From: Bryopsis sp. KO-2023
Taxonomy: Eukaryota; Chlorophyta; Ulvophyceae; Bryopsidales; Bryopsidaceae
NCBI GenBank assembly: GCA_030272585.1
Contig: BSYQ01000004.1
Location: 1,922,001 to 1,986,000, forward strand
Reading direction: 5' to 3'
Length of the DNA stretch: 64,000 nt
Position numbers and translations under genes: made by a program. This document shows, one piece after another, positions 29,977 through 41,760 of the stretch. The notes below the pieces were generated by a model. That model was given only the letters and a program-made list of their open reading frames with translations, made no database searches and was not told the DNA's origin. The number at the start of each line of letters is the position of its first letter. The stretch's first letter is position 1.

Positions 29977-31872
29977 ATGGGGTATAGGCCGCCAGCGGGA
30001 TGGCCAGTTCGCGATCAGACGACTTTTCTCTTCAATCAGCCGAGGAAGCGGTTGACGATTTGGAGACGTATGGGAGCTTCCCGGCGCACAATGAAATGGT
30101 TACATCAGGGGGTGGATTGGAATTGGATCTCAGGACCACCACCCCCCTTCCACGAGGGGAATTCAGTGATGGAGGGGGCAACTGGTCAAGCATGGGACAA
30201 GATTCTGCAAGAGTATTTGGATCTCGGGGTGTTGCGCCCGGCCCGTTCGAATCGCTGGGTGTCCAAGGCTTTCTTGATCAAGAAACGCGATTCTCCCGAC
30301 TACAGGCTCATCATGGATTTACGACCTATCAACCAGTGGATTCAGGTTCCCAAGGTCCGGTTCGAGACTCTGCAGTCGGCGGTTGGCCATTTTCCAGAAG
30401 CCGCCCACATGATTCAATGGGACTTGAAACATGCGTACTTCCATGTGCCCATCCACCCCAAACTGAGGAAATATCTGACGATTATGGTAAATGGTCGTCT
30501 ATTCGAATGCTGTGCATTACCCTTTGGTTTGTGTATTTCGCCCTTTGTCTGGACAAAGGTGATGAAGGATGTGTCGTCCTTTTTGCGTTTCCCGCGGCAA
30601 GTGGCTTGCCCGCCAGGGGGTATTTTGAAAAAAATTTGGAAAGCCGATATTCCCGTCACACTTTTGGTGTATTTAGACGATTTCTTAGCATTATACAAGG
30701 GGAAAAAGGTTTTGGCTCGATGGGGCAGGTGGATTCAGAAGTTTTTTCAGGCGTTAGGCCTGCTAGTCCACCCTGTCAAGAGCGATTTTTCGCCCTCCAG
30801 GAGGAGGATTCATTTGGGATTAGAAATAGATACCAATCAATGTTTGTTACGAGTACCGGTTATAAGCAGAGATAGGACTTTCCGGTTACGGTACCGTAAA
30901 CCGTACCGTAACCCCACTCCGGTCACTTACGGTTACGGTAGTTACGGTCCGGACCGGAGTGGTTTTCGTGCTCGGAACCGGACCACCGTACCACTCCGTA
31001 CTGCTCCGGTACCGGACCGTACCGACCGTAACCACCGTACCAACCGTAAACCGTAAATAGTAACCCCCGCAGGGTCCCGAGAACCCAAAGGAACCCAGGG
31101 GGATTCGAACCCACGACCTTACAGACTACAGCCCAACGCTTTAGCACTGAACCACACTACTTCACGATGATTTAGGGGCTACCGTAGCTATACCGTACCT
31201 ATTCCGTACCGTAAAAACAACATATTACTCCGGTTACGGTACGGAGTTACGGCCGTAATACGGAACCGTAACTCGACCGTAACCGGACCGGACCGTAGCC
31301 GGACCAGAATTTTGGCCCAAGTCCTATCTCTGGTTATAAGGTTGTGTCGGATCCAGGGGTTGGCACGGTTGTTGCTCGATCGGGGGCGTCGACATCGTTG
31401 GAAGCTCCCAGTCCGACTGGTGGCATCGTTCTGTGGCCTTTGTCAGAGCACCAGCTCGGCTTTAAGCGCCGCCAGGTTCTATCTGAGTCACTTATACGCT
31501 CAGATTGGCCAGAAGAAAACCTGGAAATCATGGGTCCCCATATCTGCAGCCGCGAGGAGGGAGTTGAAATGGTGGCGAAACGTTCCCGCGGCCTGGAATG
31601 GAACTCGGTGGAAACCCGGGAGGGTCCATTGGACGCTGGAAACCGACGCCTCCCTCACCGGCTGGGGGGCCTCATTGTTGAAGGGCTTGGTAGAGACCGA
31701 CGAGCGGGAGCGACGAGCACAGGGGGCAGTGTGTCACGGCTTTTTTCAGGCCGAACATCAGCAACAGTCGATCAATTGGAAGGAGCTGACGGCAGTATCG
31801 CGCGCCTTGGAGCATTGGGAACCCTGCCTCGGCAAATGTCTGGTATCCGTGGTTACGGACTCGCAGTGTTAG
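29977..31872 (+). pseudogene. DIRS-1 RT-RNase H ORF, interrupted by hAT-like MITE copy 1
   Basis: The frame starts at ATG 29977 and, after removal of the MITE plus one duplicated 8-mer, runs on from 31341 to a stop near 31870. RT motifs: LIMDLRPINQW, IQWDLKHAYFHV, LPFGLCISPF and VYLDDFLALY. RNase H begins at LETDASLTGWGA and contains WKELTAVSRAL and VVTDSQC, where it stops. The C-terminal RNase H portion seen in DIRS-2 (WIPSKDNHMPDILSR) is absent, pointing to an internal deletion at about 31870. Confidence 0.85.
30867..31332. mobile_element. hAT-like MITE, copy 1
   Basis: 466 bp with TIRs CAGAGATAGGACTT and a perfect 8-bp target duplication GTTATAAG (30859-30866 and 31333-31340). TIRs starting CAG and 8-bp duplications are hAT hallmarks. 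Both halves are filled with ccgtaacc and ggtacgg words. A tRNA-like segment on the minus strand (about 31076-31160) has a B box GGGTTCGAATCC and an A-box-like GTGGTTCAGTGCTAAAGC. Confidence 0.9.
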
Positions 31873-31873
31873 A

Positions 31874-33436
31874 CGAGGAGTTTGGACAGCAACAGTATGA
31901 TTGGGAGCAGAGATAGGACTTTACGGTTACGGTCACCGTAACCGGACCGTAACCACCGTAACCGGACCGTAACCGGAGTACAATTTTCGTCAGAAAATCG
32001 TACTTTTACGGCCGTAACCGTAGCACCGTACCACTCCGTACCGCTCCGTACCGGACCGTAACGACCGTAACGGCCGTAACAACCGTAAACCGTAGAAAGT
32101 GACCCCCGCAGGGTCCCGCGATTCCAAAGGAACCCAGGGGGATTCGAACCCGCGACCCTACTGACTGCAGCCTAACGCTTTAGCACTGAACCACGCTACT
32201 TCACGGTGATTTAGGGCCTACCGTAGTTATACCGTACCTGTTCCGTACCGTAAAAACAACATATTACTCCGGTTACGGTACGGAGTTACGGCCGTAGTAC
32301 GGTGACCGTAACCCGACCGTAACCGGACCGGACCGGAGTCGGACCAAAAATTTGGCCCAAGTCCTATCTCTGATTGGGAGCGTTTGCTAGAAGTGGATAT
32401 ACAATGGCCGTCTGAGATTGTGGCCTTACGGCTTCATGTGGTGCCTGATTTGATTCGCAAGATTATCGCATCGAATGCGCCGTCTGGACGGGACACTATT
32501 TTTGCAAAGTTTAGAAAATTTTGGCATTTTATGCAGTCTACCAAAGAGAAACCCCCGTTTCCTGTATTAACCCCGGAGATTTATGAGTACTTGACCTTTT
32601 TGAAAGAGGAAGGGAGGGTGAGTCTTGGGTCCGCGAGACAGTATCTGACGGCGATTCAATCCATGCATTCGTGGAATATGCTGGGGACCTTGAAGCTTTC
32701 GGACGAGGTTACCAAAAGGTTTATCGCGGGATGGGGCAAGGATTTGGCGGAACAATCACCGGAGAAGATCCCAGTGCAGCATTCGCCAGTGCCTTCCAAG
32801 GCGGTTCATTTTTGGTTATCCCTGGTGCGAGAGCAGGACTTGACCCTTCCCCAAGTCAGAGATCTTTTATTGATGGTATTCGATTTCCTTTTCTTCGCTC
32901 GGGCGGATACGGCGTTCGCGGTTCGCCTGCAGGATCTGGAACTGGATGCGGGTGAGTGCACGATACATTTTATTGAGCGGCGCTACAAATCGCATAATGC
33001 TTTTGAGTTGCGACGGTCGAGGCTTTTTCCTTGTTCGGGGTGCCCAGAGGTTTTCGGGGCGTTTGAAAAGTTTTTGAAAGCGCGGAAAGAAAACTGGGGA
33101 CAGGATCAAGAAATGGCGACGTCTCCTCTCGCTTCATTTTGGCGGTTACCTGGAGATCCAGTTACATTGGATGCGAGATTTGTGGCGAAGTGCTTCTCCA
33201 GAGTCATTTTGAGTTTTGGAGAAGCAAGTGGATTGCCTAAAGGGTGTGTGTATGGCCATCACTCTCTTCGTCGGGGCGGCGCATCCGCAATGTATGCGAT
33301 AGGGATTAGTGAAGGGGACATTAAATTCTGGGGGGGGTGGTCTGCATCGTCGACGGCCGTTTGGTCGTATATCGACAAAGCGCAGGTCGCGACGGAGTCC
33401 GACTTGTTATTTTTTGCATGGAAAAAGCGGAGCTGA
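31874..33436 (+). pseudogene. DIRS-1 tyrosine recombinase, interrupted by hAT-like MITE copy 2
   Basis: The frame begins around 31874 (LDEEFGQQQYDWE) and continues after the MITE (RLLEVDIQWP) to a stop at 33436; the part after the MITE is open from 32384. The tyrosine recombinase signature includes HHSLRRGGAS (Arg of the catalytic HxxR), FWGGWSASSTAVWSYID with the likely catalytic Tyr, and an upstream RADTAF..R. It would integrate circular DIRS DNA without making a target duplication. Confidence 0.85.
31908..32372. mobile_element. hAT-like MITE, copy 2
   Basis: 465 bp, same TIRs as copy 1, with target duplication ATTGGGAG (31900-31907 and 32373-32380). It is very similar to copy 3 at 49217-49681, in inverse orientation. 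The tRNA-like module lies on the minus strand, with B box near 32138-32151 and A box near 32177-32194. Confidence 0.92.
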
Positions 33437-33523
33437 ATTCTTTTATTAAGTAGTTATTAGGGACAGCTGGGGACCGTTTTTTTCATGGTATTTGATTCCT
33501 TACTGCTTACTTGTGAGTTAAGG

Positions 33524-33609
33524 GGCATTTAGTATTAATATGTTTAGCCTTTTGTGAAGAGAACTCCTCCAGCTTTTCTGGGTGGGATCCTCATGCAGTG
33601 GGTTAATGG
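33524..33609 (+). repeat. DIRS-1 split direct repeat B1
   Basis: From ggcatttagtattaatatg to gggttaatgg. It matches B2 at 34036-34121. Confidence 0.9.
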
Positions 33610-33786
33610 CTAGTACGGTTAGTACGATAGGTTAAAGAACGCAATGACTCAGGGTGGGACGAAAAGCTATCCCTGGAAGGGACAGGTGACGCCAGTTGGG
33701 GATCCAGTTGGACTGGATCTTAGAATGATTGAGGGAGTAGTTCGCTTAAAAGAGGGCGGTTTTCATATTACAATCGAGGTTTTTCT
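33608..33786 (+). repeat. DIRS-1 split direct repeat A2
   Basis: Repeats A1. The B1/A2 junction shares two G residues, which is where the circular intermediate would be joined. Confidence 0.9.
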
Positions 33787-34035
33787 CCCGCCCATATTTT
33801 TTCCTTTTTCGCGGGACTCAGTGGAAAAATTTTTCCCCCCCTTTTTTTGTTCGGTTTATATTGGGTAGTCAGCCTGGTGGGCTTTCTCCCCTGAAAGTTT
33901 GTGTTTTTTGTTTTTTCCAGTTCAATTTTATTGGTGGAAAATGAGTCTGTCAAAATTAATGCTTGTTAATGAGGGTTTGGAATGGTTAGGTTATGGGGAC
34001 AAAACAAACAAACAGTTCGAAGTGTAAACCAATAT

Positions 34036-34121
34036 GGCATTTAGTATTAATATGTTTAGCCTTTTGTGAAGAGAACTCCTCCAGCTTTTCTGGGTGGGAT
34101 CCTCATGCAGTGGGTTAATGG
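34036..34121 (+). repeat. DIRS-1 split direct repeat B2 (3' end)
   Basis: 86-bp copy of B1. The element ends at gttaatgg. Confidence 0.9.
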
Positions 34122-35736
34122 AAGGTGCAACAAAGCAGCGCAAGTGGAAAAGAAAACAGTGAACAGGGTGAGGTTGGGGGACGCTTTCAAGAAATCAACT
34201 CGGTCATCTTTCACCATCACATCGTTGTCACTCTGTTGCTTCCAGAAAAAATGAGAGTCGAATGAATGTTTCTTCTGAAAGCAATTTTCCTGCTTTCTGG
34301 AACAGACTGTCTTGTTGAACCACAGCTGTGGTGTTGGAAATTCTAAGAAAAAGGAACATAAAATTCTGAAAAAGATGGAAGGAGGGTCCTTGCGGAAGGG
34401 TGTGCACTTGCACACCCGAAAAAAAAAAAATCTCCCGAGCGGATGTCTGTTCCCTGCCTAAAGGCATTTGTTCAAAAAAAAAAAAAAGCCTCCGAGGCTG
34501 TTTGGAAGAAGGAGTCCTCCCATTTTTGTATCAACAACAAATAAGATTGCTTGCAGGTTTCCAAAATCACGAACTATCTACAGTCCCCTGGTGTTGGAAG
34601 ATTTACTGGGCCTTATCTTCGCATGTAATTATGTTTGTTTGTTTGTTTGATGGGAATAAAATCGTACACAATGTCAATACAATTCAAAAGGGTGTGAAGA
34701 AGGTCCAATTTCCTTTCTTGTTAGTGCATGGTGGGATCGGAAGCGCCTCGGATATGGAGCGTCGCTGGTTACAGGGTGTGCAGTTCGGGTGGGAAGTCCT
34801 TTCGAGATCTGCGGATGGGGTTTTAAGCGCCGTCAGTGAATCCCAACCAACGTCCTCGGACTGTTTGAATTCATGCGCGCCTACCAGAGGTGTTGGAAGA
34901 AGAAGCACGTGGACCAGATAGCTGCACATCCAAGACTGTACGGGTATTGGATCAGTGGCGGCTCGAACTCCCTCAATTTTCGCAATTTCAGACCGTTCTC
35001 CTCATAGGATCGAACGCGGGGTGAAACCGGCTTCCTATGCTTACGTCCTTGATATGGGCGCTTTTGTGCGTGTCGACGCAAAAAGTTGCGTGCCGTGATG
35101 CGTTAGGTGGGTCGGATACCATTGAATTTGGCGTTTTTTTTTGCACACCCCGAAAAACTCGAACCGGATCTAAGACGTCAAGTCTGCTTTGATTTGCAGG
35201 ACATTCGCCCGGGGGCGATCGACAGGTGTGGAAATTCTGCTTTTGCACCCACCCATCACCTCCACTTGTCTACATTTTCATATTTTAAATCTTGCAAAGT
35301 GTACTAGAGTACAGATCATAATGCTGTTCTTTAGTGTGATCTCCTCAAGTTCTGGACGTATCCATTTCTATAAAGGAACATGTCCCAAATGTTTAAAATG
35401 TCACCATATCTAGTTACTTCAGGGGAAAACATTTTAAAACACACACCAAAACAACAAAAAAAGGTAAAAAAAAAGAATAGTATCGATACATGTATCGATG
35501 GTGCACCATCACTCACTCCTCTTGTTTTCTGACTTGAGGGAAGGTTCACCTGTTTGTTGTTCTGTATGGGAATCAGTTTGATCAGTTTTCAATCACTCCT
35601 TCACTTCGGAAGCTGCTACAGGAGATACAGCCGCTTATTGCTGTGGGTACAAGTGAAATTGAAAGATTCCTTTCAACCATACAGTGTTTTTTGGAAAGGT
35701 CCGCACAACTGTGGGGTATTTGAGAATAGGTAAAGT

Positions 35737-35779
<43 letters not shown>

Positions 35780-35910
35780 GTGTGTGTTTGTGAGGTTTTT
35801 GAGAATCCTCCTCCCCTTTCCTCACAATGGCTGATTGTAAAGAACATTGACACTACCGGGCAGTGTTGATTGGGAACAATGATGTAAAGACTCCACATTG
35901 GTGTCCGCAG
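34122..35910. other. Intergenic or 5' region of T2
   Basis: No exon could be assigned. T2 should have a signal-peptide exon here by analogy with T1, but I could not find it. A pure (AG)n run lies at about 35741-35780. Confidence 0.4.
35741..35780. repeat. (AG)n microsatellite
   Basis: About twenty AG units with one interruption, roughly 130 bp upstream of the first recognised T2 exon. Confidence 0.85.
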
Positions 35911-38900
35911 GGGGGTCAAGATGCTCCTGTTGGGCGGTTTCCTTATGCTTGCTCATTGAGAGAGGCAGGTACCCGAACTCATCGTTGTGGAGGCACCTTG
36001 ATAGCCCCCGGGTGGGTGTTGACAGCAGCCCATTGTTTGATTGGGGAAGACTCCCTGGGGTCAACTTTTCTGGTGTTTGTGGGTGCACATGGAAGAGATG
36101 ATGAATCGTCTGCAGAGGTACTCCATTTTTTTTGTGTGTCCACAATTAAAAATAGGGAGAACAGGACTGTAGTTTCTTTTATTGTGAAAGGAGTTGATAC
36201 TTTTGGTTAGAATCCTACGAAAAGCAGCAATATTGCCTGCATGAGCATTCATCTGAGGTGTCGACTGTATTTGTAGGTCATCTGGTCGGTGGAGGTTATA
36301 ATTCATGAGAGCTACACAGGAACCATCCAAGATGGATTTGATATTGCCCTTGTGCGCCTCAAAGAGCCCTCCACCAAAAAGCCAGTAATGCTACCCCAAA
36401 GTGAGGATACCCTTGGAGCGGGTCAGCTTCTAGCCACTGTAGGATTTGGCAGGACCAGCAAACGAGGTCGCTTGCCCAAAGTTCTTCAATTTGCAGACCA
36501 ATTGGAGTACGTCAGCAACGAAAATTGCAAGCTTGCATTGTCTAATCTCAAAGAAAATATGATTTGTGCTCACTCCGCCAAACAAGGAGCATGTGAGGGT
36601 AAGCAGGCGGAGTTGGAAAATAACCAGAAATGAATGAGACATCTGTTATGGGATTTTTGTTTCTCAAACTTTTGGTTCTACAGTTTGTGAAATTTTTGAA
36701 TTCTTTCAGGCTTTTAGAGTTTGTGGATTGTTTTGAATTGATCCAGGCGATTCTGGAGGTCCTTTGCTGATATGTGACAGCAAGGGGGGTGGCAGCATCA
36801 TTGATGGGAATCCAGACTTTGATCTGCTGGTTGGCATTGTATCTTTCGGCCCAACCACTTGCGATTCGTCGACACCTGATGTGTACACCAGAGTTGGTAG
36901 CTTTCGGCAATGGATAGATGAAAAAATGGGGAATGCTCCATCTGAAACCACCACTTCTCCGGAGAGCATCCCCAATCCACCCCCTGAAACCACCACTTCT
37001 CCGGAGAGCACAGCTGCCCCAACTCCTGAAACCACCACTTCTCCGGTAAGAACGACCACCTCAATTTTTTTTTCCCACAAGAGAATAGTTCTTTCATTAT
37101 ACATGGTCTACCTGTCACTTTCGCTTTGTGTTGGGTGGGCTGGTCTGCAAAAGGGTGGATGAAATCCCTAGCCAAAAAATCTCACCAAGGAAATTTAAAC
37201 AGCAGTTTTTCCCCATTCTGCTCAGCCATGCTTGTTGATCAGCATATATTGCTGTCGAGTGCACCCAAGTGAAATAGATTGAAAAATCGTACACATCCTT
37301 CGTGCCATTTTAAACCTCTAATTGGGAACAAAACAATCCCATGACTAACCCTGAACATTGTTACATACATCCGTCTGTCTTCTCATCTTGATTCCTTTCC
37401 AGTTTTCCAACAATGTGCATTCCCCCCCCCCCCCAAACAGGGTGTATGTCATGGGAACTGTTTCGAACTGAGTCAAGACCTCTACAATGCTGCTCGTGCT
37501 GGGGACTTCGAAAAAGTGAAGGTAGTAGCCTTTTCAACAGTTTTTTTTGTGCATGCATGAAAATAAAACCTTGGTTCATGGTGGACCAACCAGGTGTGCT
37601 GTTGATTCGAAGGAGCTGCTTTCAAAGGGAGCTGATCCATCATACAAGTCTTCAAGCGTCAATCAAACCCCATTGCATGCTGCCGCTCATGACGGTCATG
37701 TGGAAATTGTTGAAAAACTAATTGAAGCAGGTGTTTTCAAGTCTCTGCTGCTGATTCTGTACAGAATCACCCGTAGTGTCTTTGGGAATTGTCTTCTGAC
37801 TGTGCCAAGTTGAACGAACACAACTCGAACGCGATCCACTCTCCTTCATCCTCATTGGTATCTTGATCAGATATATACAAAAACCACAAATTTGACAGGG
37901 TTTTTTATTCTTGATCAGATATATACAAAAACCACAGATTTGACAGGGTTCTATTTTCCAAGTTGTCTTCTTTTGCCAATCCCGAAATTGATGAAGATCC
38001 AAAACTATGTAATGATGGTTGAATACAGTGGCTTTGACCTGGCTTTCATTCAGTTCCTAATAAAATTTCAAATATCGGTGTCCATGTTGAATTTTATCTT
38101 GGGTTTTAGCCACCATCAGTGGTTTTCAGTTTCTGATTTGCTGAAGAAAAGTATCCACCAACTTCGAAAATTGCTGGTGCAGGGGCCAACGTTGAAGCAC
38201 AAGATGATACAGGTGGCACTCCATTACATTTTGCTGCCCAAAATAATCACTCAGATGTTGTCAAGGTTTTGGTCAAAGCAGGTAAATCGAGACAGCAAGT
38301 CTCCTCACTTCATTGTACTTGTACATACCGGAGGAACTCTGGATGTTTTCGCGAACCAGAGTTTTGAATCCCCCCATTTCACCTTCGTTTTCCCAAAAAA
38401 AAATTGTGAATTCAACGGAGAACTTGAGCATCGGTGTATAGTTGGAAGATTTGACTGATTTTATTATTCTTTTTGCATGTAATTTGTTGTTTCTTCACCA
38501 CGTCTTTCATATGAGCTATGACAATGCATTGGGAGTCCTTCAAATTTTTTCCTTGTCTTGTCAGTATTCAATACAAAAAAAGTTTTTTTTATTATTATTT
38601 TGCCCCAACTGACTTTTCCCCAGAGTTCAGTTCCGCACTGCTGTGCACTTGCAGTTAGTAATTTAGTAGTTCCCCAGTTTCAGCTTTTCAAATTGCACAT
38701 TTGCAGGTTGTAAAATTGGCATCCCAAAAATATCAAATGGTCTTTAAAATCAGGCAACACTCAGAGATTCATTCCATGTGCACCAGCAATAAATGGGGCT
38801 AGCATAGAAAGTCTTTTGGAGTTTTTTGTGGAAGGATGCTTTGATGGAACTGAGATAGAGGCATTATGATTCGATCTACAGGTGCCAACGTAAATGCTCG

Positions 38901-39237
38901 CAAACTTCTTGGCGAAACACCTTTGCACTTTGCTGCCTTTGCTGCAAACCCAGAGTTGATTCAATTCCTTTTGGACAATGGAGCTGAAATAGATGCCCAA
39001 GATAGGAATGGGGAAACCCCAGTGTTCTGGGCAGCCTATGATGGGAGTAGTGAGGCCATTGATGTTTTCAAAAATGCCGGGGCTGATCTCAGTATCAAGG
39101 ACAGGCGTGGGGATACGGTCCAAGATGAAGTCTGTGGGTGCTTGGTATTTGGAAGGGTGTTGGGGAAAAACTTCTGTGGGGAAGGGACATGCAGAGAAGG
39201 AGAGACAGAACGCCTCAAGGAAGTTTTGAAAGGTTGA
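35911..39237 (+). CDS. Trypsin-like serine protease fused to ankyrin repeats (T2)
   Basis: Exons 35911-36117, 36277-36598, 36747-37045, 37441-37521, 37613-37730, 38183-38281 and 38882-39237 join in frame with GT-AG introns and phases 0,1,0,0,1,1. Protease: GGQDAP start, CGGTLI, LTAAHC (His), FDIALV (Asp), GDSGGP (Ser), LVGIVSFG, then a linker with three PETTTSPES-type units. Ankyrin part: about five repeats, including TPLHAAAHDGHVEIVEKLIE, TPLHFAAQNNHSDVVKVLVK, TPLHFAAFAANPELIQFLL and TPVFWAAYDGSSEAI. All catalytic residues are intact, so T2 looks functional. The 5' exon with start and signal peptide is not identified. The last residues after DTVQDEVC may be read-through of a missed donor. 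It is a paralogue of T1 in head-to-head orientation. Confidence 0.85.
37862..37954 (+). repeat. 48-bp tandem duplication in a T2 intron
   Basis: Two near-identical units starting cttgatcagatatatac at 37862 and 37910. The second differs by one base within the shared core and diverges at its 3' end. Confidence 0.85.
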
Positions 39238-39887
39238 TGTCATGAGTGTGTGTAGGATTTCTTTTATCCATTTTGGTACTTTGAAGGGTTGCAGTGTTGT
39301 TTCTGGTTTTTCCAACAAATTTCACATTACTTTTCGCCAAGTGGGCGGGTGAGATTGAGTCCAGAGATTTATGGTATTTTTTTTTGGGGGGGGGTTATGG
39401 AGATGGAAACCAAACTCTTTCTAAAAGAAAGAGTGAGAGGAGAGTTGCCAATGCGTGTTTCTAGGAAATGAGACTGTAAGTCTGGTTGCAGAGAGGTTGT
39501 GTTTTTTTGGGAGGTCTCGATTTTTCATGGGTTGCATTTGAAGCGAAGTCTTCTCTTTGTGCTATTTTTTAAGAGTGGAACTGTGGTGATTAGTAATATT
39601 ATTCGAATTAGCAACGAATGTAAGACAGACGCTCGTCGCAGCGCAGCGATTCGCCGGACGAGGGCTAAAATTCAATCTCGGCTTACGGGGATCAAGATCA
39701 AATTGGATGATCGGATGATCCGTGTGCGCAAAAAACCGAAAACGTCAGGAGGAAAAAGATAACATCTCACAAATCAAGCCACCCGTTCTCACTAATCATG
39801 GTCAATCAACTTTCCGATACGAGCGCTTGAGTCGATCTCGCCAGGTCCTCGCGTTACGTAGCTCGCTCCTCTTTCTGGGTGTAAAGA

Positions 39888-39962
39888 GTCGACGGGAGTT
39901 CGAACCCGGCAAGTTATAAGGACCGACCCCCCGAGTACCTTGCACTCCCGCTCCGGCGGCCA
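39888..39962 (-). other. tRNA-like sequence with B box
   Basis: Read on the minus strand it contains GGGTTCGAACTCCCG, a good T arm, preceded by CCTTATAACTTG, which resembles an anticodon loop. The 5' half does not fold into a tRNA, so it is best seen as a tRNA-derived repeat. Confidence 0.4.
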
Positions 39963-40079
39963 TAGTGAGCCCATTGGAAAAAGGCGAGAGGCTATAATCA
40001 CCGTGAAACCGGTTAGCCGTCAAAAAGTTTGCGGGCGAATGATCAATGATTGGGGATAGGAAATGCGGGGTCCATCCAA

Positions 40080-40145
40080 ACGTCAAGGTCCTTCGGAGGA
40101 GCATCCTTGTGGTGTGGTGGTTCGAACCCACCCCGGGATAATTCG
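40080..40145 (+). other. tRNA-like sequence with B box
   Basis: Contains gtggttcgaacccacccc, matching the pol III B box and T arm. No convincing D or anticodon arm precedes it. It is followed directly by the polypyrimidine tandem repeat. Confidence 0.4.
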
Positions 40146-40270
40146 CGAACTTCGTTTCGTTTTTTTTCGTTTCCTTTTGTTTTCGTTTCCTTTTTTCTTC
40201 CGTTTCAAGGTTTGGGATAATTCGTTTCGTTTTTTCTTCGTTTCCTTTTTTCTTTCCGTTTCAAGGTTTG
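40135..40270 (+). repeat. Tandem repeat of a ttcgtttcc-rich unit
   Basis: Two units of roughly 60 bp, each running from gggataattcg through cgtttcgtttttt to ccgtttcaaggttt. Confidence 0.65.
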
Positions 40271-41247
40271 TGGAAAACTTTTCTTACGGGCGTAATATAT
40301 TCTTCTTGCGCGCAAGCGTTGGATTGCAGAACGATTGCGCGACGCTTGCGCGTAAGCATCAATTGTGATTGTGGTTACACGTTGATGGGCGCTTCTTTGT
40401 TTTCTTGTGGTGCGACCCTTTTTTTCTCTGCTGCGGAGGCGATCGAGGACAAGGAAACTAGGCGAACTGTCACGACGGTTCGGGAAAGAAATGGATAAAT
40501 AGCTGACATTCGAAGAGAATTAAAATCTGTTCTCTTTTCTTTCACAGGCTGGTCTGTGAGTGCCAAGCTTGTGGTGCTGAGTGATTCGACAGGGGTGGGG
40601 CTTTGGAGGATATCGACAGATGTTTCCTGAATTCCTTTACTATGATGCTTGTTTGGATTCTCAGCTCTGTGTGCGGGTGCGCGTGGGGGGGGGAACAGGT
40701 TGACCAGGAACGCACACCACTCTTCCGTTTCGACAAGAAAGCACCTTAATCAAATTCGATGTGTTGAGAATGCAGCCCACTGGTCTTCATTTGGTTGATT
40801 TTGGGTGGGTGTCAGGGTGCTGGTACTCGTCCCCAAAATTCTTTTTTCAAAGTGAAACAATAACGTCGAAGCAAAGTGCTAACGTTTGTGAAACCATGTG
40901 GGAGAGCAGAGGGTGGTTGGTTTGATTCATCAGAACAGATTCTGATCTGTTTGGTCAGGTCCAAGGAAGATTGACAGAAGTCGACAGTGGGCTATCATCC
41001 TTTCACATGAAAGAATACATACAATATTGGAAACACCAACTTTGATGACTGCTCGGCTCTTTATGAAGCTGCTTGACAACAGAAGTGGCAACAGGTGGAA
41101 CTGGACTATGTGCTTTGTGCATTTTTGAAAAGGCATTATGAGATCCAGATGTTTCTGAGACCAGACTGCAGACTGCAGACAAGTGAGGCAATTCCTGGAT
41201 TCAATTGAATAAAAAAATTGAATATATTGAATAAATATATTTTTTAT

Positions 41248-41300
41248 TTTACGTGGGCTGCTGGTCGCTGTGCTCGGGTTCGAATCCCAGGAGCCCTGTA
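41248..41300 (+). other. tRNA-like sequence with B box
   Basis: cgggttcgaatcccaggagccc gives a clear B box and 3' stem, but the 5' part is AT-rich and not tRNA-like. It is probably the truncated head of a tRNA-derived repeat. Confidence 0.4.
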
Positions 41301-41514
41301 AATAGAACTCCTCGTGGGCTGGCCTGGCGAATCAGACTGGTGACTCACCTCCTTTGTGTTGGCCTCCTGGGCCACCTTTCCTAAAAATCAGTGCAGAGCC
41401 AGAGTGGAAGGTTGTCCTTTGGGAAAGCCTCCAGAGCAGACCACTTTTCGTGAGGTGATGTTCCTTTGCTTAGCTTTTACAGCGAACAAAATTAAGGACC
41501 AATTTGTACAGAAT

Positions 41515-41760
41515 GGCAGTAGGGAAAAAAAGCCACAGAAAAATTATCTTCTCCATTTTCTTTTCCTTCTATACAGGACTGGAAATTGTGTATCCAGTCA
41601 AAAAATCTTGAATCAGAAACAATGGAAGTTGTTTTTGAGCCTGATGTCAAAAACTAGAAGCTTAGAAAATAAGTCAACTTTGGTTTCTTTGATTTTTTTC
41701 CATCTTCTTCTTGAGGGCAGCCTGTCTTCAAAAAGTGAGCACCAAAAGGAAAGAAAAAGG
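41515..41760 (+). repeat. Dispersed repeat, copy 2
   Basis: Related to 5560-5730 in inverse orientation, with shared ordered words and an internal length difference. Confidence 0.5.

Larger units (their letters stand above)
27977..34121 (+). mobile_element. DIRS-1: PAT-like DIRS retrotransposon
   Basis: Split direct repeats in the order A1 (27977-28155), coding region, B1 (33524-33609), A2 (33608-33786), spacer, B2 (34036-34121). A1 and A2 match over 179 bp, B1 and B2 over 86 bp. This A1-ORFs-B1-A2-B2 layout is typical of PAT-like DIRS elements, which use a tyrosine recombinase and leave no target duplication. It encodes a gag-like ORF, RT-RNase H and a tyrosine recombinase, and has been broken by three MITE insertions and a deletion in RNase H. 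It sits between the head-to-head protease-ankyrin genes. Confidence 0.92.

Noticed and set aside
30000..30875. Long 291-codon plus-strand open frame
   Set aside because: It overlaps the DIRS-1 RT frame, which has all RT motifs; this frame has none and is a shadow.
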